This document shows, one piece after another, positions 35,620 through 49,555 of a stretch of 64,000 nucleotides of DNA (the stretch's first letter is position 1; the number at the start of each line of letters is the position of its first letter). The stretch comes from Xestospongia bergquistia (lineage: Eukaryota > Porifera > Demospongiae > Haplosclerida > Petrosiidae): contig OZ014412.1 of assembly GCA_963965975.1 (NCBI GenBank), forward strand, positions 13,096,849 to 13,160,848, read 5' to 3'. The translations under genes and the position numbers were made by a program. The notes under the pieces are model-generated. The model was not told the origin of the DNA, searched no databases, and worked only from the letters and a program-made list of their open reading frames with translations.

Positions 35620-37262
35620 CTGAGGAACAACTTTAGTCTCAAAAGCAATTATCATTGGATCACATGACATTCTAAATACACTTGTATCTTCTTCAGTGAT
35701 ATGACATGGTGGTAACACAACTGGCATAAAGTATTGCTTTAGGGTTTCGTTTGAAAAAAGAGGAGCGAGGATACAGAGATATCTAAGCAATTTAAGAAAC
35801 TTCTCTTCTGAAAACAGAGGAGGAACAAAAGGAAGGCAGAGCTTACCAAGTAAAAAACTATCAAATACTCCATCTTCACGAGAAATCTGCTTAGCATCTA
35901 CTTCTAAGCACTGATTTACTGGTAAAATATCTTCTAGCAATTCAACAAATGAAAATCGTATAAGAGCTGAAAGCATATCAGGAAGATATTGAGGATTAGT
36001 AAAAATAACATAAGGAAGCACATTTGGAAAAAAGAGGAAAAAGGCCATGGAATGAAGATATATGATGGATTTCAATACATCATTACGATCCATTCCTAGA
36101 TTAACTCCAATACTTCAACAGGAGTCAAATGATATCATGCCGTGTTCCTCTTGTGACGCTTCCTCTGTTAGACGCATTTCCAACATGTAATAACGCACTG
36201 GTATTAGTACAGTTATACCAATGTGCTTCTGACATGACATGATAATTATGCCTACGGAAATACGAAGATATCTTTTTGCAATTCCACCAACAAAGGTTGT
36301 CATCTGGAAATATAAGCTCTGCAGGATTATCCTTATAGAAAATAAAATAATCTTAAAATTCATGAAGGGTTGAGAGAATCTGCTCATTCTTTTCATGCAA
36401 TATCTCTAATATCTTTTATTTTGAGCCTTTCATCTTGTCATAACAGGTGCCAATTATCATAAAAAATGGGAAGTGAGGCTTATCAGAAAGTTTTTCTGTT
36501 AATTTTGCGCAAATAATGTTCATTGTATTACCATGAACAAATGCTCGTGATACATCGGCAAATTGTGGCTGACCACCACTATCAACAATATTTATCCACG
36601 TGGCTTTATGGAGATCTTCTGATTTTTTTCGTTTAGTAAGGAGTTCTACCATATCAGTAAAATAGTGGTCAGTATCAGGCTGTCGTGACAAACGTGTTAA
36701 TTCCTTAAAAGCAGTAGTTTTGTTGTTTTCTGGACTGTTAGATGTGTGGTGTAGTATATATAGTCCTGACTGTACTGGTTGATGATCTTGTAAAGAAGCC
36801 ACCTCAGCTGGAACAGGTGATTCATTAGCAGATAAATCACATTCTTCTAGAGCAAAGTTCTGTTCTGTTGACTCCAGTAAAATATTTTCGTCTAAATGTG
36901 ACATTGGGTCAACTGATAAAATGCTGTCATTAGCATTTTCTGATATTTGAGGATTGTTTTTCACAGACTCATTTTCAATGGCAATAATGGCATCTGAGAG
37001 CATCTTCAATAGGTCAAGGCCTGTAACTGTTAACCAAATCTTGCCATCATTACATTCTGCCACTCTTTCTATTGCACGAACTGGTCTCATTGCTAAAACT
37101 GTACTATCATGAACTTTAAGTGGAGGCCATTTGAATAATAAGGACTTGAATGGTGTTTTTCCAACACTAGGAGGCCCATTAGAACCAATCGCATGTTAGT
37201 AAGATGAACAACACCTTTGTGTAGACCACATTTTAAACGATTGAGTGAAACCAGCCATAAGT
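35620..37262 (-). pseudogene. Roc GTPase plus COR domain exon, multiply broken
   Basis: A single 1,643-base exon (acceptor ATGTAG, donor GTATTA), phase 1 to 0. It opens LWLVSLNRLKCGLHKGVV and NMRLVLM, then the P-loop GPPSVGKTPFKS with one base missing at the first glycine codon (near 37175). Switch II is WINIVDSGGQPQF and a G4-like IIGTCYDK follows. TAA stops at 36416-36418 and 36353-36355 interrupt HEKNEQILSTLHEF. The frame returns near IIIMSCQKHIG, COR sequence (MLEMRLTEEASQEEHGMIS) follows, a local double shift lies near 36110, and MDRNDVLKSIIYLH to FETKVVPQ completes COR. The frame at the start and end of the exon is the same, so the indels cancel. Confidence 0.85.
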
Positions 37263-37547
37263 CTACATTATAAAAGATATAAAGAAAAGCAAATTAAGTA
37301 TAATTATTATGTGATCTTTGTTTGTGTTAAATAATTCTCTCATTTGTCAATATTACTGGAGTTAGGCAAAACAGTATGAAATAAAATTGATGTCATGACT
37401 CCACAAACAATGACATTCTATCTTTAGGTTAAAATAAAGACAATATGGACGTATTGTATTACTGTAGCAGTGGTGTATTCAATTAACTGACTAATGGTGA
37501 CTGCATATAATATGATAGAATGCATGCACTAGTTACAGAATACATAC

Positions 37548-37611
37548 TTGTATCAGTTAGCACTCTCAAAACATGATGATTAGGTGCCAAATCAAGTGCA
37601 GTTTTACAATC
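37548..37611 (-). CDS. Ankyrin-end exon joining the array to Roc
   Basis: A 64-base exon (acceptor CACAG, donor GTATGT), phase 0 to 1, reading DCKTALDLAPNHHVLRVLTDT. This is a degenerate last ankyrin repeat (TALDLA in place of TPLHLA). The carried-over A completes an asparagine codon at the start of the Roc exon. Confidence 0.8.
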
Positions 37612-38288
37612 CTGTGATAAGAAGAAGAGACATTCAATAATGCAATATCAAAACTAATATGCTGTCTATTATTTTGCAATGTAAAAGTAATAGTTTGTCT
37701 TCACTATTATATTGCAGTATACTAGATTATGGAAATGATTGATTGTAGATTATATTCATATCAACTTGGCAAATATAAAACTTAGATATAAATTCTTTTC
37801 TGCTCAAGCAAGTTAACATTAACATAAATTACATTTGCATAGCTTTTAGACGCTGTACTAAAAAGACCTCATGCTTATGTTCTTATCTATAAAATATAAT
37901 TCTACTTAACACAATATTAGTCATGTTTAGATTCTATGTTACAAAACATTCATGTACTCCTCTGAGTGTATATTAAATAAAAAGTAATATTGTTACATAT
38001 TTCTTAATTCAATATTGGACTATTAGCAGCAAATATATATAAGTGCATATGTTTACTGTTTATTAAATTAAGAAATATGAAGCGCTATTAATTTTTATTA
38101 TATATATAAGAGCAACATGTACTTATTCTTATAATTACAATGTGTTGATTTTACAATACATGTACCTGTAATAATATTGCATGCTACAATTATTTTGTGC
38201 TTGTTAAATGCATTATTTGACACAAGCAAAAAACATAATGCAAGTAATATAAAACAATTTAAAGCATAAAAAAATGTAGGAATGATAA
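37612..38288. other. Intron, unique to this gene
   Basis: AT-rich intronic sequence left of the start of copy B homology. Copy A presumably has an equivalent outside the window. No feature seen. Confidence 0.5.
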
Positions 38289-39874
38289 GGCTAAATACGA
38301 GAGAAACATATATGGATGAAAAAAATCCATATCAAATCACAACATGATACCCAATGAACATCAATCTTAAGTATATGGTTCTGAAAACCTATATACCTGT
38401 ATAAAAATAAAGGTCACCTGATTCTTTTCAATCCTGGATATTCACCACTGAAAGACTAATATATATCAAATTGTAGTTAAGAGTCCTGACTTTTTACTGT
38501 AAAATTCTGGTTACATATGAAAGTTTTATTGCACTAATTTATTTTTCATCACTACTTTTTGTTTCCTAGATCTTTTTTATTTGAAAAAGTTTCATTTTAC
38601 TTGGTTGTCATTCTTTTTGGGTATTTATAACATTGGTTTGACTTTATGAACCATTGCTGATACAATCATTAAAATAACCTAGCAAATCTGTGGAGACTCA
38701 ATCAACTTTTGAACTGATGATGATCATTGTTTTAAGCCATCCATTTACAAGACCTGTGTTTCATTTGTAATTTAAATGTGATAATTGTTATGTAAGATTT
38801 AAGAGACACTTTATCATTGTGTGAACACTACTATTGAAATTTATACAAAATATTATTTTTCTAAAAGAATGATAACTGAAGAGTTTGCATTAAGTGTTGA
38901 AAGTGAAGGCACTGAAAGCAATGGTGATGAAAATTAATCTGCAATTTCATGCTACTGAGAGAATAATTCAATTCAAGATGAAGGGTTAGAGATAATTTTA
39001 CTGGAAAACTTAGCTATAATGAAATGTGAGCTATTGAAAAGTAAGTAACAAGCTATACTCATGTTTTTGTTGACAAGACTACATGTAATATGGAATTTGA
39101 CTTATCTAGAAGCCATATTATCTGTGAAACATTCATAAGGGAAAATAATTGTTTATAACTTTCCCTTGTTATAAGGAACATAATTACTCTGCTTAATGAT
39201 AAAAGCTGTTCTAAAAAACATACTAGCTAATATTATAATAAAGGGGGTGATCAAACCTGCTCAGAATTGTACTTTAAACTAGTAAATGACTTTTTCTAAA
39301 AAAGAACAAGAATTATATTTCCTATGGTGTGTCCTTAGTGCATTAACTGTTACTATATTCTCCAACAGCACTCAATTGTGAATGAAAGATTGATACCATA
39401 AGTTTTAGTAATTACAGAGTGCAAGAAGATACAACTCTTCCCATCAGTACCCCTCTCTGACTCTTTGGCTATTCTTAAGAACTATAGTCAACTTTACTAG
39501 GTTCATGTACTTACAGTTGATGTTGAACAGAATGGTCAAGGGTGATAATGTCAACTAAAGTCAACCTGCAGTATTTGTTATAATATGTTCTTGTGAAGTA
39601 AATTCTAGAATAATCACAGACAGTACAGGGCTGTTTTGCAAATGCAATTGCATGTTTTGTTTACAAGAAACATGCAAGTCAAGGACCATTTTAGATGTTA
39701 TATCAATGCAAGCAAAAGCATAACAACCACCAGGTGTCATACACATTATACAAACAAGAGTATTATTATTGTATATACAAGTACAACACTCGTAAAGAGA
39801 AGGTGCTACATCATGATTATAAGTAAATGACAACATTATATGTGATGTATGAATTAAATGTATATGGTACTAAC

Positions 39875-39973
39875 TTTATCATCAGCATCTAGATTAGCTC
39901 CTCTGTTAATCAAAAGTGCAGCAACTTCAGTCTCTCCCTTACTTGCAGCATGATGCAAAGGAGTTCTCTTGTC
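39875..39973 (-). CDS. Ankyrin-repeat exon (gene B, outside the tandem unit)
   Basis: An intact 99-base phase-0 exon (acceptor TTTTAG, donor GTTAGT) encoding DKRTPLHHAASKGETEVAA, then LLINRGANLDADDK. The copy A equivalent (1590-1687) has lost one base. It joins in phase to the exon at 37548-37611. Confidence 0.92.
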
Positions 39974-42900
39974 CTAAAATATATAGACACCTTTATTAAC
40001 ACAATACAAAGTAATACATGTACATAGGCTGTACTGGTACACTATGTCCAAATGTTGGCTATTCCTAATGTATCAGAGAAAAACTGTTAAATACTGTTAT
40101 GTATGGTACAAGTTATATACAACCAGTTTATTTGTATAATACATTTGCACAAAAAATAATTGTATAATAATGCTCTACATTGATATAACATTAATCTGGA
40201 GTATACAGAGACAACACTATCATGACTATCAACACTATCATGCAGATTGGAGAATGGCAGACAGGAGGGAACATACTTTGACAAGCAATAAAAGCATATT
40301 AAAATGTGTCCAGTGTATTTTTTACAGTACAATATAATACAAGTTGTACTGTACATAAGACAGATATTATAATTAGAAGGAGCATGGTGTAAAAGCAACA
40401 GGAACACATGTAATATTGTTTGTGACAATACCGAGTCAACTATTTTGTAAGTGATGTACTCTATAATTCATTGTTGTTAATTGTTATTAAAATATTATGA
40501 TTAATATGGGCAATAGTTTATCATGATCCACTTCATATATCATTTTATAAGCTTATAAAAGTGACGAACCTTCTGAAAATTTTACAAGCAAATTTTATCT
40601 CTCAATGTAAAATGTCAGAGCACATTTCTCTAAGTAATAAATAGTATCCTGTAATATTTACTTTGTTGCTAATGTGAGCTTCAAACAAATTAAGTAACAG
40701 AATGGAATAAACATATTGAAGGTACTGATCAGTTACTGCTAGAGTTATATTAAATATAGCCATGCTGTTTTTAATGTGTTGATATGAAGTTTTTTGAAAG
40801 TGGGAGACAATTTCATTCTAGCTTATAGACTAATTGATGACATTGGGTCAGTCAAATCCATACCCAATGCACAACTTTAAACACAACAGGACTTTGCTAC
40901 ACACTAAAACAATATTTTTTATAATCTCTGATATTTTAATATTAATGCTGCTGTTATTATGAAACACAAATAATTGCAATGTTCCAAACAAGTGTCAAAC
41001 CACAGGGTGTAGTCTCTATATATGATATCACACCATGAGAAAATAGTGCATTTAGTTTTATATACTAACACAATTAAACAATTGTCACATATATCCAGTC
41101 ATATTATAAGTGTTAATGATTATAGAGAGGTGTGCTTAGAGTATTAAATATATATAAATTTTGTTAAGGAATGCTCTTGAATAGACATGATTCAAAATCA
41201 TTGTATCATCTTATTCAGTCTACAATATCAACTCCATAATATCCATTACTATAATGTAAACTGTCAACTCCAGTGACCAGTATTAGCATCCAGTGACGAT
41301 ATTATGGTTGTATTCCAGCAATATTTGAGGTAATTAGAGTATAGGTAAGACTAATATGATGTCAACAGAACACATGAATAGGTCATTGATATTTCATAGT
41401 ATTATTATAAAGAAAATATTCTATATGAAGCCTTATTTCTTGGTTCTTTGTTAATGACAAGAAATCCTGTTTGTAACCTGTTCTAGAACAGCTTAATATA
41501 TTTGTTAATTATTCATAGTTGATATAGTATAGTATTAATCTTTGTGATATTAACAGGTTATATTATATAAACATTTCAAATTTGGGGATTAAGACTCAAT
41601 TATAACATACACCTACATCAGACATGATACTGACTACTGATATAATGCATCATAATTATCTTTATTTGATGACAATAATCAAGGTGGTACATTATTCATT
41701 TGGAACCATTGATCAATACATATATACTGAAACAGTGCCATGTATTAGAATATCTAGAAGCCTTGTTACATTATATTCTTGTGTAATTGGCATATTTTTG
41801 TGTTAAAGAGTGATTTTAATGAAAACATTGTAAGACTGCTTAGTGTTGTCTTGTTGACTTCACCCACATAGAAATGTAGATTACTTTGGATAACATCCTT
41901 GTATTATGACTGCTCATCAGACAAAAATGAATGAAGAATTAATGAAACAATGATAGATAGTAGCAGCTGGCTATGAATTACATGACACAAAAATTAATGT
42001 TTGTTACTGAAGTTTTGAATGTTAGTTAACTCAATTTTGTGAGTAGTAGCAATTATTTAAATAAATGTTATTGTCTTGTTAGAACAAAAATGTACCATGC
42101 TTGTCATAATATTATGTTAAATGTGATGAGGATATATACATTGTGTTTTGTTTAGTTGGCATAATAATTAATGTTAGAACTTTATTATGTGCAATTTAAT
42201 TTTATCTTTCATTTTTAGTGTAGACTAAATCTTGTTCTGCTACAAATACTTGACTAGAGCTATGTTCAAAACTGCATTGTCTGAGAATGACTGATAGTAT
42301 TTAATACTAAAAATATAGGCAAAGAAACAGATAATGAGACACTTCAAGCATGATCAATTATATCAATTGTTGTAGAACTAATGATTAATGTTAATAAATT
42401 CACTGGTTGCTATATGTGTCAGTCACTCTTCACTTTTAATCGTCACATACAACAATATAACTTAACAAAGCAAGCCGAAATGCAGACATAAAAATATAGT
42501 TAACATATGACCCAAAGCCACTATTAATACTGTGTGTCCGGCAGCAAAAATGCTTACAAGACTTCATTCAAATGAATGTGAAACAACTTAATGATTCATA
42601 TTGAGCAGGTATTTTATTGGAAAGGTATGCATTATCATCAATTTTTTACACACAGGTAGACAATAGAAGCTGGAGATTAATCATACACTTTTGGTTAGAG
42701 TTTATGCTATATCTTTCAAAGTAAATCCTAGAATATTCTCACACATGGATAATAAGGTTTTGGAATGCAATCGAATCGCTTGTTTAAAATAAGCATCCAT
42801 TTCATTGATTTTTAGAATTCACTAACATGTAAAAGAATTTGCCTTCTTTACTGATATTAAAATTTATCTTATACAAAGTTGTATCAATGCTAACTAAATG

Positions 42901-43064
42901 TACCAATGATTTAGTGTCATGTATGTTATACACTCAAAAGTATTATTATTAATATTATTGTATATATGGGTATGATACCTTGCAACGATGAGGTGCTAAA
43001 TCATAATTTTGTGTACATGACAACATTATATGTGATGTATGAAGTAAATTCATATGGCACTCAC

Positions 43065-43108
43065 TTTATCAACAGCATCTAGATTTGCTCTGCTTTTAAT
43101 CAAGAGTG
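43065..43108 (-). pseudogene. Half ankyrin exon remnant (copy B)
   Basis: Equivalent of 4774-4817: C-terminal half of an ankyrin repeat, with donor GTGAGT, first half missing. One residue differs from copy A (GCT GTT in place of GCT TTT). Confidence 0.65.
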
Positions 43109-43620
43109 CTACAATACAAAGTAACACATGTACACAGACTGTACTAGTACACTATGACAAAATGTTGGCTAATATTAATGTATCACAAAATAACTGTTAA
43201 TTACTCTGTATGTAGTATGGTACATGTTTTCTACAACCAGGTTGCTTGTATAATACATTATTGTACAGTGTAACTAAATAAACAAGCTATGACTTCTACT
43301 GTTGACTTAAAATTGCAAATAGGATAAATTTGTACCATAGAAAATGTAGACACAAAATCCATTATATCTCCAGTTCATAAAAGGTTTTTCACAATAAACT
43401 CAATAGTACTAATTTTCAAAGTCTCTACAATAAGATATGAGGCAGTATGCATGTTATTATATCAACAGAGAAACTTTAAAAAAATTTTGCAACTCATTAT
43501 AACTAAGAATCAATTATTTTTACCATAAAGGGCTACTTAAATGCAGTAATAACAACATTACATACAAAATAAGCCTTGTATATAAATGATAAGATGATGT
43601 TTAATAATGGAGATACATAC

Positions 43621-43675
43621 ATTGTTAACAGCATCTAGTGATGCGCCAGCTTTTATAAGTATATCAGCTACATCA
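43621..43675 (-). pseudogene. Half ankyrin exon remnant (copy B)
   Basis: Equivalent of 5338-5392 with the same half repeat and donor GTATGT. Confidence 0.6.
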
Positions 43676-44844
43676 CTGACAGACAGTACTTAGTTTCTTT
43701 ACAGTATTACTGATCATTGTCTTTGATATAGGTATGACTAAATGAATTAGTGAAAGTTACTGTAATGATCCATCCTCAGTACTTTCAAACATTGTGATAA
43801 TTTTCTTCTATACTTTAAGACAATGCTAGTTTACATTATTGTTGCATGTGTTAATTTGTTCAATTAATACTGTTGTTCTTATGAAACACAAACATAAATT
43901 GCAATATTCAAAGAAGTGTTAAACCAGTGTTAGCTCTATATATGAAATGACATTGTGATGAAATAATACATATATACAAAGTCAATATGACAAATGTCTA
44001 ACATTCTAGTCATATTATCAGTAAGGATTAAAGGAGGGATGTGGTCATAGTATTAAATAAAATATTATATTGAATTTATGTGTGAAGGATAGCCTCTTAT
44101 TAGACTTGACTCATGATTATTGTGGCGTCTTCTCATTTCTCATAATATAAATTGCCAACTCCAGTCAACAGCATTAATACTCTATGAAGATAATTTAGTT
44201 GTAGTCCTGTAATACTGAGGTAATTAGTGTATAACTAGAACTAATGTAATATCAGTGGAACAAGCGAATATTCTTTATTCAAAATATAAGATATAAATGA
44301 ATTCTGCTCATTAGTGCATTAGTGTTATATTAATGTAAATACTAAGTGATTATGCTATTTTTTAACATTCATTCTAAGCACTTGCAAGCCTTCACATTTT
44401 GAGTATCGTATTCAAATAATAAAGTATGAACAATAGCCAAATATTATTTTCTAATGTTTATAAAGTAAAGTCATCTTTGTTGCTGGTTGATTTAATTAAA
44501 TTGATATTGCTAACCTACCATTGCCAGTTAGTAATAACTGTATTGTTTTAATATCTAGCCACTAAAACTTTCAAAGTTGCAGAGCAACAATTTTTATTAG
44601 GCAGTCTATGTGATTACATAAATATACCTATATTTAAGAAAATGTTGACATAATACTCTTAAGAGACTGTATGAGTAATGATAATTTTAATTGTAGAAAA
44701 GTAGTTGTAGTTGTGATCGATTGTTGTTTAAGTAAATGTAGTGGTAATGTTGAAATGATCAAATAATTGTAATTTAAGCTGATAAAATTGAGACTGTAAT
44801 GGTGACATCACTAGTATTTAGTATAGTAAATATTTAATACTAAC

Positions 44845-44943
44845 CTCATCAACAGCATCTAGATTAGCTCCATTATTAATCAAAAGTACAGCAACTTCAG
44901 TTTCTCCATATTGAGCAGCATAATGCAAAGGAGTCCAGTTGAT
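44845..44943 (-). CDS. Ankyrin-repeat exon 3 (copy B)
   Basis: An intact 99-base phase-0 exon, identical in protein to 6562-6660 (INWTPLHYAAQYGETEVAV). Acceptor CTTCAG, donor GTTAGT. Confidence 0.92.
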
Positions 44944-46715
44944 CTGAAGACATTGGCACATTAACAACACAATACAAAGTAATACATGTACATAGACTGT
45001 ACTGGTAAAGTATGTTGACTAATGCTTTAAATTGTATCATAGTATAACTAATTATTAAAAAAATGTAGGTGTAATATGATGATATAAGTTAGATATTACT
45101 GATTTGTTATCATAGATTTAGGTGTACCATACAGTAACATGATGATGATAACAGTTAATTATATAATAAACATTAGACATTTAACATGAGCTCTACTAGT
45201 GTTGTTTTACTTGAAGTAAAAGTAATTTTAGTACTTCATTTTTATGTTTTTTTCCAGTCAAAATAAAGGTACTAATACTGTATTAAAATGGTTTTAATTC
45301 AATTTACTAAAACTGTCAGTGTGAATCAGTTATTTATTTCTGTGGTGCCTTAGTAGGTAGTGATTTGGGGTCTGTATTTATCTAACCCTGTAGCAATTAA
45401 AGTATTTGTCCTCTACTGTAGTTGTAGTGGCTTATATATTGACAGGGTGCTGTATCAAAAAATGCTATACAGAATTGAAGACAAAAATATTTAGCACATT
45501 ATTGTATGCCTTGTGTATGACTATAATGAATTGTTAATCTGGTCTCTGTGTCTAAGTTACTTTATATACATGTGCAAATTAAAGTATAGACTATAATTAT
45601 ACATAAAACTGGCTTATCTCCAGAATGTGCTAAAAGGTAGTACAAATATTATATGTTTCTTGGCTAAGAAATTTGGATTTTGTCGGAATACTATATTGAA
45701 GATATACTATTGTATAATATATAATTGCATAGCTTTGTTAAGGTTACAATATCTCACTTTAGATCTGTCACTGACTTGACTAAGTTTAATAAAGAAAAGT
45801 ATGTCAGTTCTAGAATGTACTTAGTTACTGACAGTAATAATACTTTTCATTAAAAAAAATGCTTAAATGATAACTTCTATTGATTCTTAGTAAATGAAGC
45901 TAGGCAACAAGATCATTATATACACTGTCAGCATGACAGTGAACTAACTTTACACTTTGCTATTGAAGAGCTAAATGTTGTCATTCAACAATATCAATTA
46001 CTATTATACTACAATTTAGTGACACTTTAAAACTTGTGCATTAGTGTTAATAGCTTTATTGTAATTGTTTATATCTGTTAATTGCTTTGTCATACAAAGC
46101 AGTCCTTATATTGTATTTCTACTACAGTTTTCTGCTTATATCTATGTAATTGTAACTATTTTGTATCCTTTATAATATTAACATATTGGATATCAAAAAA
46201 AAGAGAATTAAATATAAAACTTGTATAATAACCTTTGTAACAAGTATTTTTTTATTGTTATTAAGAGCATATTGATTGTGTGTGTAACTAATTGACACTT
46301 AAACATACCTAAAGGCAATGTCCCTAACCAACCAAACATTTTTTCAACTAAGCAGTCTTGTACAATCTAAGCTGTCTATAGCAATGCTTTTACCATTGAA
46401 AGATTATTAGGATTATCTTTTTAGTTAAAAACTTTTGAATATGCAAAGTACAGCTTAAATGAGTGCTAGTCATTTAGTACCATCAAGCAATATAATATAT
46501 ATTGATATCATATAACATCCTCCATATTACAAGTACTATATACAGTTGACTTGTTAAGAAATTAAATAGACAATTCCACCTTTGACTACTAATCAGAAAT
46601 ATCAATATTTGTGTGTGACCTTTCACTACTCTCAATATAACCTCCAATATAACCTAAGTATAGTGTATACATTATGTGCATTTATAAACATTATTTTTTG
46701 TATCTGAACACTCAC

Positions 46716-46808
46716 CTTATTCGTGGCATTTGGGTTACCACCACTTTGTAATAGGAACGATACAACCTCAATCTGTCCATATTGAGATGCAGCAATCAGG
46801 GGTGTTGC
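46716..46808 (-). CDS. Ankyrin-repeat exon 2 (copy B)
   Basis: An intact 93-base phase-0 exon reading ATPLIAASQYGQIEVVSFLL then QSGGNPNATNK. Acceptor TTGCAG, donor GTGAGT (GTAAGT in copy A). It is two codons shorter than the usual 33-residue repeat. Confidence 0.92.
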
Positions 46809-46934
46809 CTGCAACTATATAAGAGTAGATGATAAGTTTTATTATTAACAATGATATTTTCAAAATGTAGATATTGTATAATTAATTAGTGAAATTTATT
46901 TTAAAGAGTACAGACAATATAACAATAGTATCCA

Positions 46935-47359
46935 TACTACATTAGTTGCTCTTTTGAGAGACCACCCTCATATCCAACAAATAGTGCTTTCCCAAAAGAG
47001 GTTGTCTTCCACTAGAGGTGGGTGGGATAATGGGTTGGATCAATTTTTAAACATGAGAAAAATGTATGTACATGTATTTAGCTCTAATAATTCTACTTGG
47101 TAGTTCTACTTTAGTTAACTACAGCTGCAAGTCATATGATATGCAATTATGTGCATGCATTGAATTCTACATGCAATTTACACTTCTAATGGTCTTAAAA
47201 ATGCACGATGTTAGTAGTCTCTGGGCTCATAAAAGATATGGTCTTTGACTAGGTGTTGTTTTGTATTGCAATGAATCGGTACACACAAATTGTGGTCTCT
47301 CAAAAGAGGTGGTCTTGCATTGGAGTGGTATCTCAAAAGAGGGAGTACTGTATTAGTAT
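46935..47359. mobile_element. Non-autonomous element (copy B)
   Basis: Carried-along copy of the element at 8641-9064, with the same terminal inverted repeats. Confidence 0.55.
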
Positions 47360-47947
47360 ATTACTGAAATATTAGTTGTTGTTATAAACTATGTTGGTCA
47401 TACTCAGGTAATGAATAATAATAATTAGTTAGTGTTATTACAAATGTATACTTCTCATTACATATCTATGAGCAACTTACAAGATATGGACCTAACATGA
47501 TAGGGAAGATATGTGATAATGTTACTCTACATCCTTACTAATTACATGTAAAACATTTGTTAAAATATTTCTGTATTGAGATCAATACAACAATCATTCA
47601 TCTGGCTGTCTAATAGTTGATGACTCTTTAGCTGTTACTAAGGACTTATTATATGATATTTGATTAGTTGTTGCATTATAGATATTATTTGTTTTTTGTT
47701 GTGATCTTAAGTATTGGCTGTCTAGACAAAAATAAAGTCTATTATGTCCTTTATCATTTGATAGCTATCTAGCTAAGTCACTTCTAATATTATTTACTAT
47801 ACAATTATAGTTAGTCCGTGGATCTGTTAACACTAGAAGTTTTGATGTACAATTATTGGATTGGATTTGTATACACTTAGTCTTAACTATTGCTTCACAC
47901 ACAGTGTCTTATAATTTAATCGTACATCATAAGAGTTAGCTAATTAC

Positions 47948-48046
47948 CATGTCTGGATTATGATAGTTTACATCTGGTCCTTGCTCAATAAATAACTTGA
48001 CTTGTTTGATGTCTCCAGCACTAGCTACCAAATACAGCTGTTCATT
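47948..48046 (-). CDS. Ankyrin-repeat exon 1 (copy B)
   Basis: A 99-base phase-0 exon reading NEQLYLVASAGDIKQVKLF, with GPDVNYHNPDM at the end: the usual GADVN alanine is proline here (CCA at 47975-47977). Acceptor ATAATAG, donor GTAATT. Confidence 0.9.
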
Positions 48047-49516
48047 CTATTATAAATACAGACACGTATCATCTACTGTAGTATAGTGGTTATTCAGATG
48101 AGCCTTGTAAATAAAGAGCATTTTTAGAAAGATATTCTGTCTATACAATATAATACTTTTATATGACTTTAGTCAATATCAGAGATATATAGATATGATG
48201 ACATAGTATTAGAAAGATGATAGACTTACAAGCTGTTTTTGATACATCTTTAAAGTGTATTTCCTTTAGCTGGCCACTATCTCTATTTTCAAGTCCCTTG
48301 GTACTAGTAATACGGGAAGAAAGTCAACTAGCTAGATAGTGGTAAGTTCTACATTCACATACGGAACTCTACCAACTAAATCAACTGTAATCAAATTATA
48401 GTAAGATGAGAGTATACTGTCTGTCAACTAACTAAAAAATGATTGGTTGATTTAAGCAGTACACATATGATTCATGAAACTGAAAGTAAACATCATGCTT
48501 TAGTTATTGCTATCGAATCAACTGTTTATTTAAACAATGAAGTCCATAATGTATTAGTAATCAAAAGAACCCAGGTAAAAGAAAAGCATACGTTAAAATA
48601 TAATTTGTAAACTATATTCCAAAATATTCATTATATATATATATATATATATATAATCCAAAATTAGCAGTTTGTAAAAAAGGTATGTGAGCATATTTTT
48701 TACACAATGTTACATAATTTGATAGTGTATATAAATAATGTACTAACATTATCTTGTCAGATGTCTCTTAGAAATACCATGATGATGAATTGAAATTTGA
48801 AAAAGAATTATTTTTGGAAAATCAATAACGATTCTTTATTATCTTACTAATAAGTAAGGTAGTGGTATTTCACAATATGTAGAGAATCGAGGGGTTGTGA
48901 TCATAATAAAGGACGTATACAACTCACTGGTGTATTGAACAATTCAAAGTTAGTTTATATATTACAATTAGCTACTTCCAATTTACATACTCACAGACAT
49001 TGTAGATGAGGGTATTTCGAACCCAAGCAATCAATTTAATTATATATGTATATATAATACTAGATGTCCATATTTCGTCAGAACCTTTTTTAGTTCTACT
49101 AATTACAATACTCTCATCAGTTTCTTACTAGTAATACTATTATCATATAATATCAATGGAATAGACATACTTTATAGGAGACAATGAAATCATTAGGTGA
49201 CCGATGTTGAGTTAATACTGGAATTAACTTTGGTACTTGTTATAAGTGAAGACGCAATGATGTTGATCATGATATCTTATGTTCAACAGGACAAAAATAT
49301 AAAAGAAACAAAATTATTAGGTTAACAATATTAATAATAGAATAATGAAATATCTCACAACACAAAAGGACCTATGCAATAAGTGTAATGTACACTAACT
49401 AATTTTAATGATTTTAGTAACTATTCAGTTTCATATGACTTCCTTTTTTAAGAGTATCAAATCATCTTTCTCTTTTATTTAATTTGTAAGACTCATCTCC
49501 ATTAGACTTCACTTAC

Positions 49517-49555
49517 CATATCATCATCATCGTCATGAATAAAGAGACTCAGCTG
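49517..49555 (-). CDS. Small exon before the ankyrin array (copy B)
   Basis: A 39-base exon with acceptor TTTGGCAG and donor GTAAGT, phase 0, reading QLSLFIHDDDDDM. It lies just beyond the point where copies A and B diverge, and replaces the two exons copy A has there. The aspartate run comes from a GAT/GAC repeat. Confidence 0.6.

Larger units (their letters stand above)
38289..49469. repeat. Segmental duplication, copy B
   Basis: Matches 1-12037 in direct orientation from GGCTAAATACGAGAG to CATCTTT. It lacks the block 9579-10440. Its ankyrin exons are all intact, unlike those of copy A. Its right part (from 41594) lies inside the tandem 8,679-bp duplication. Confidence 0.95.
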
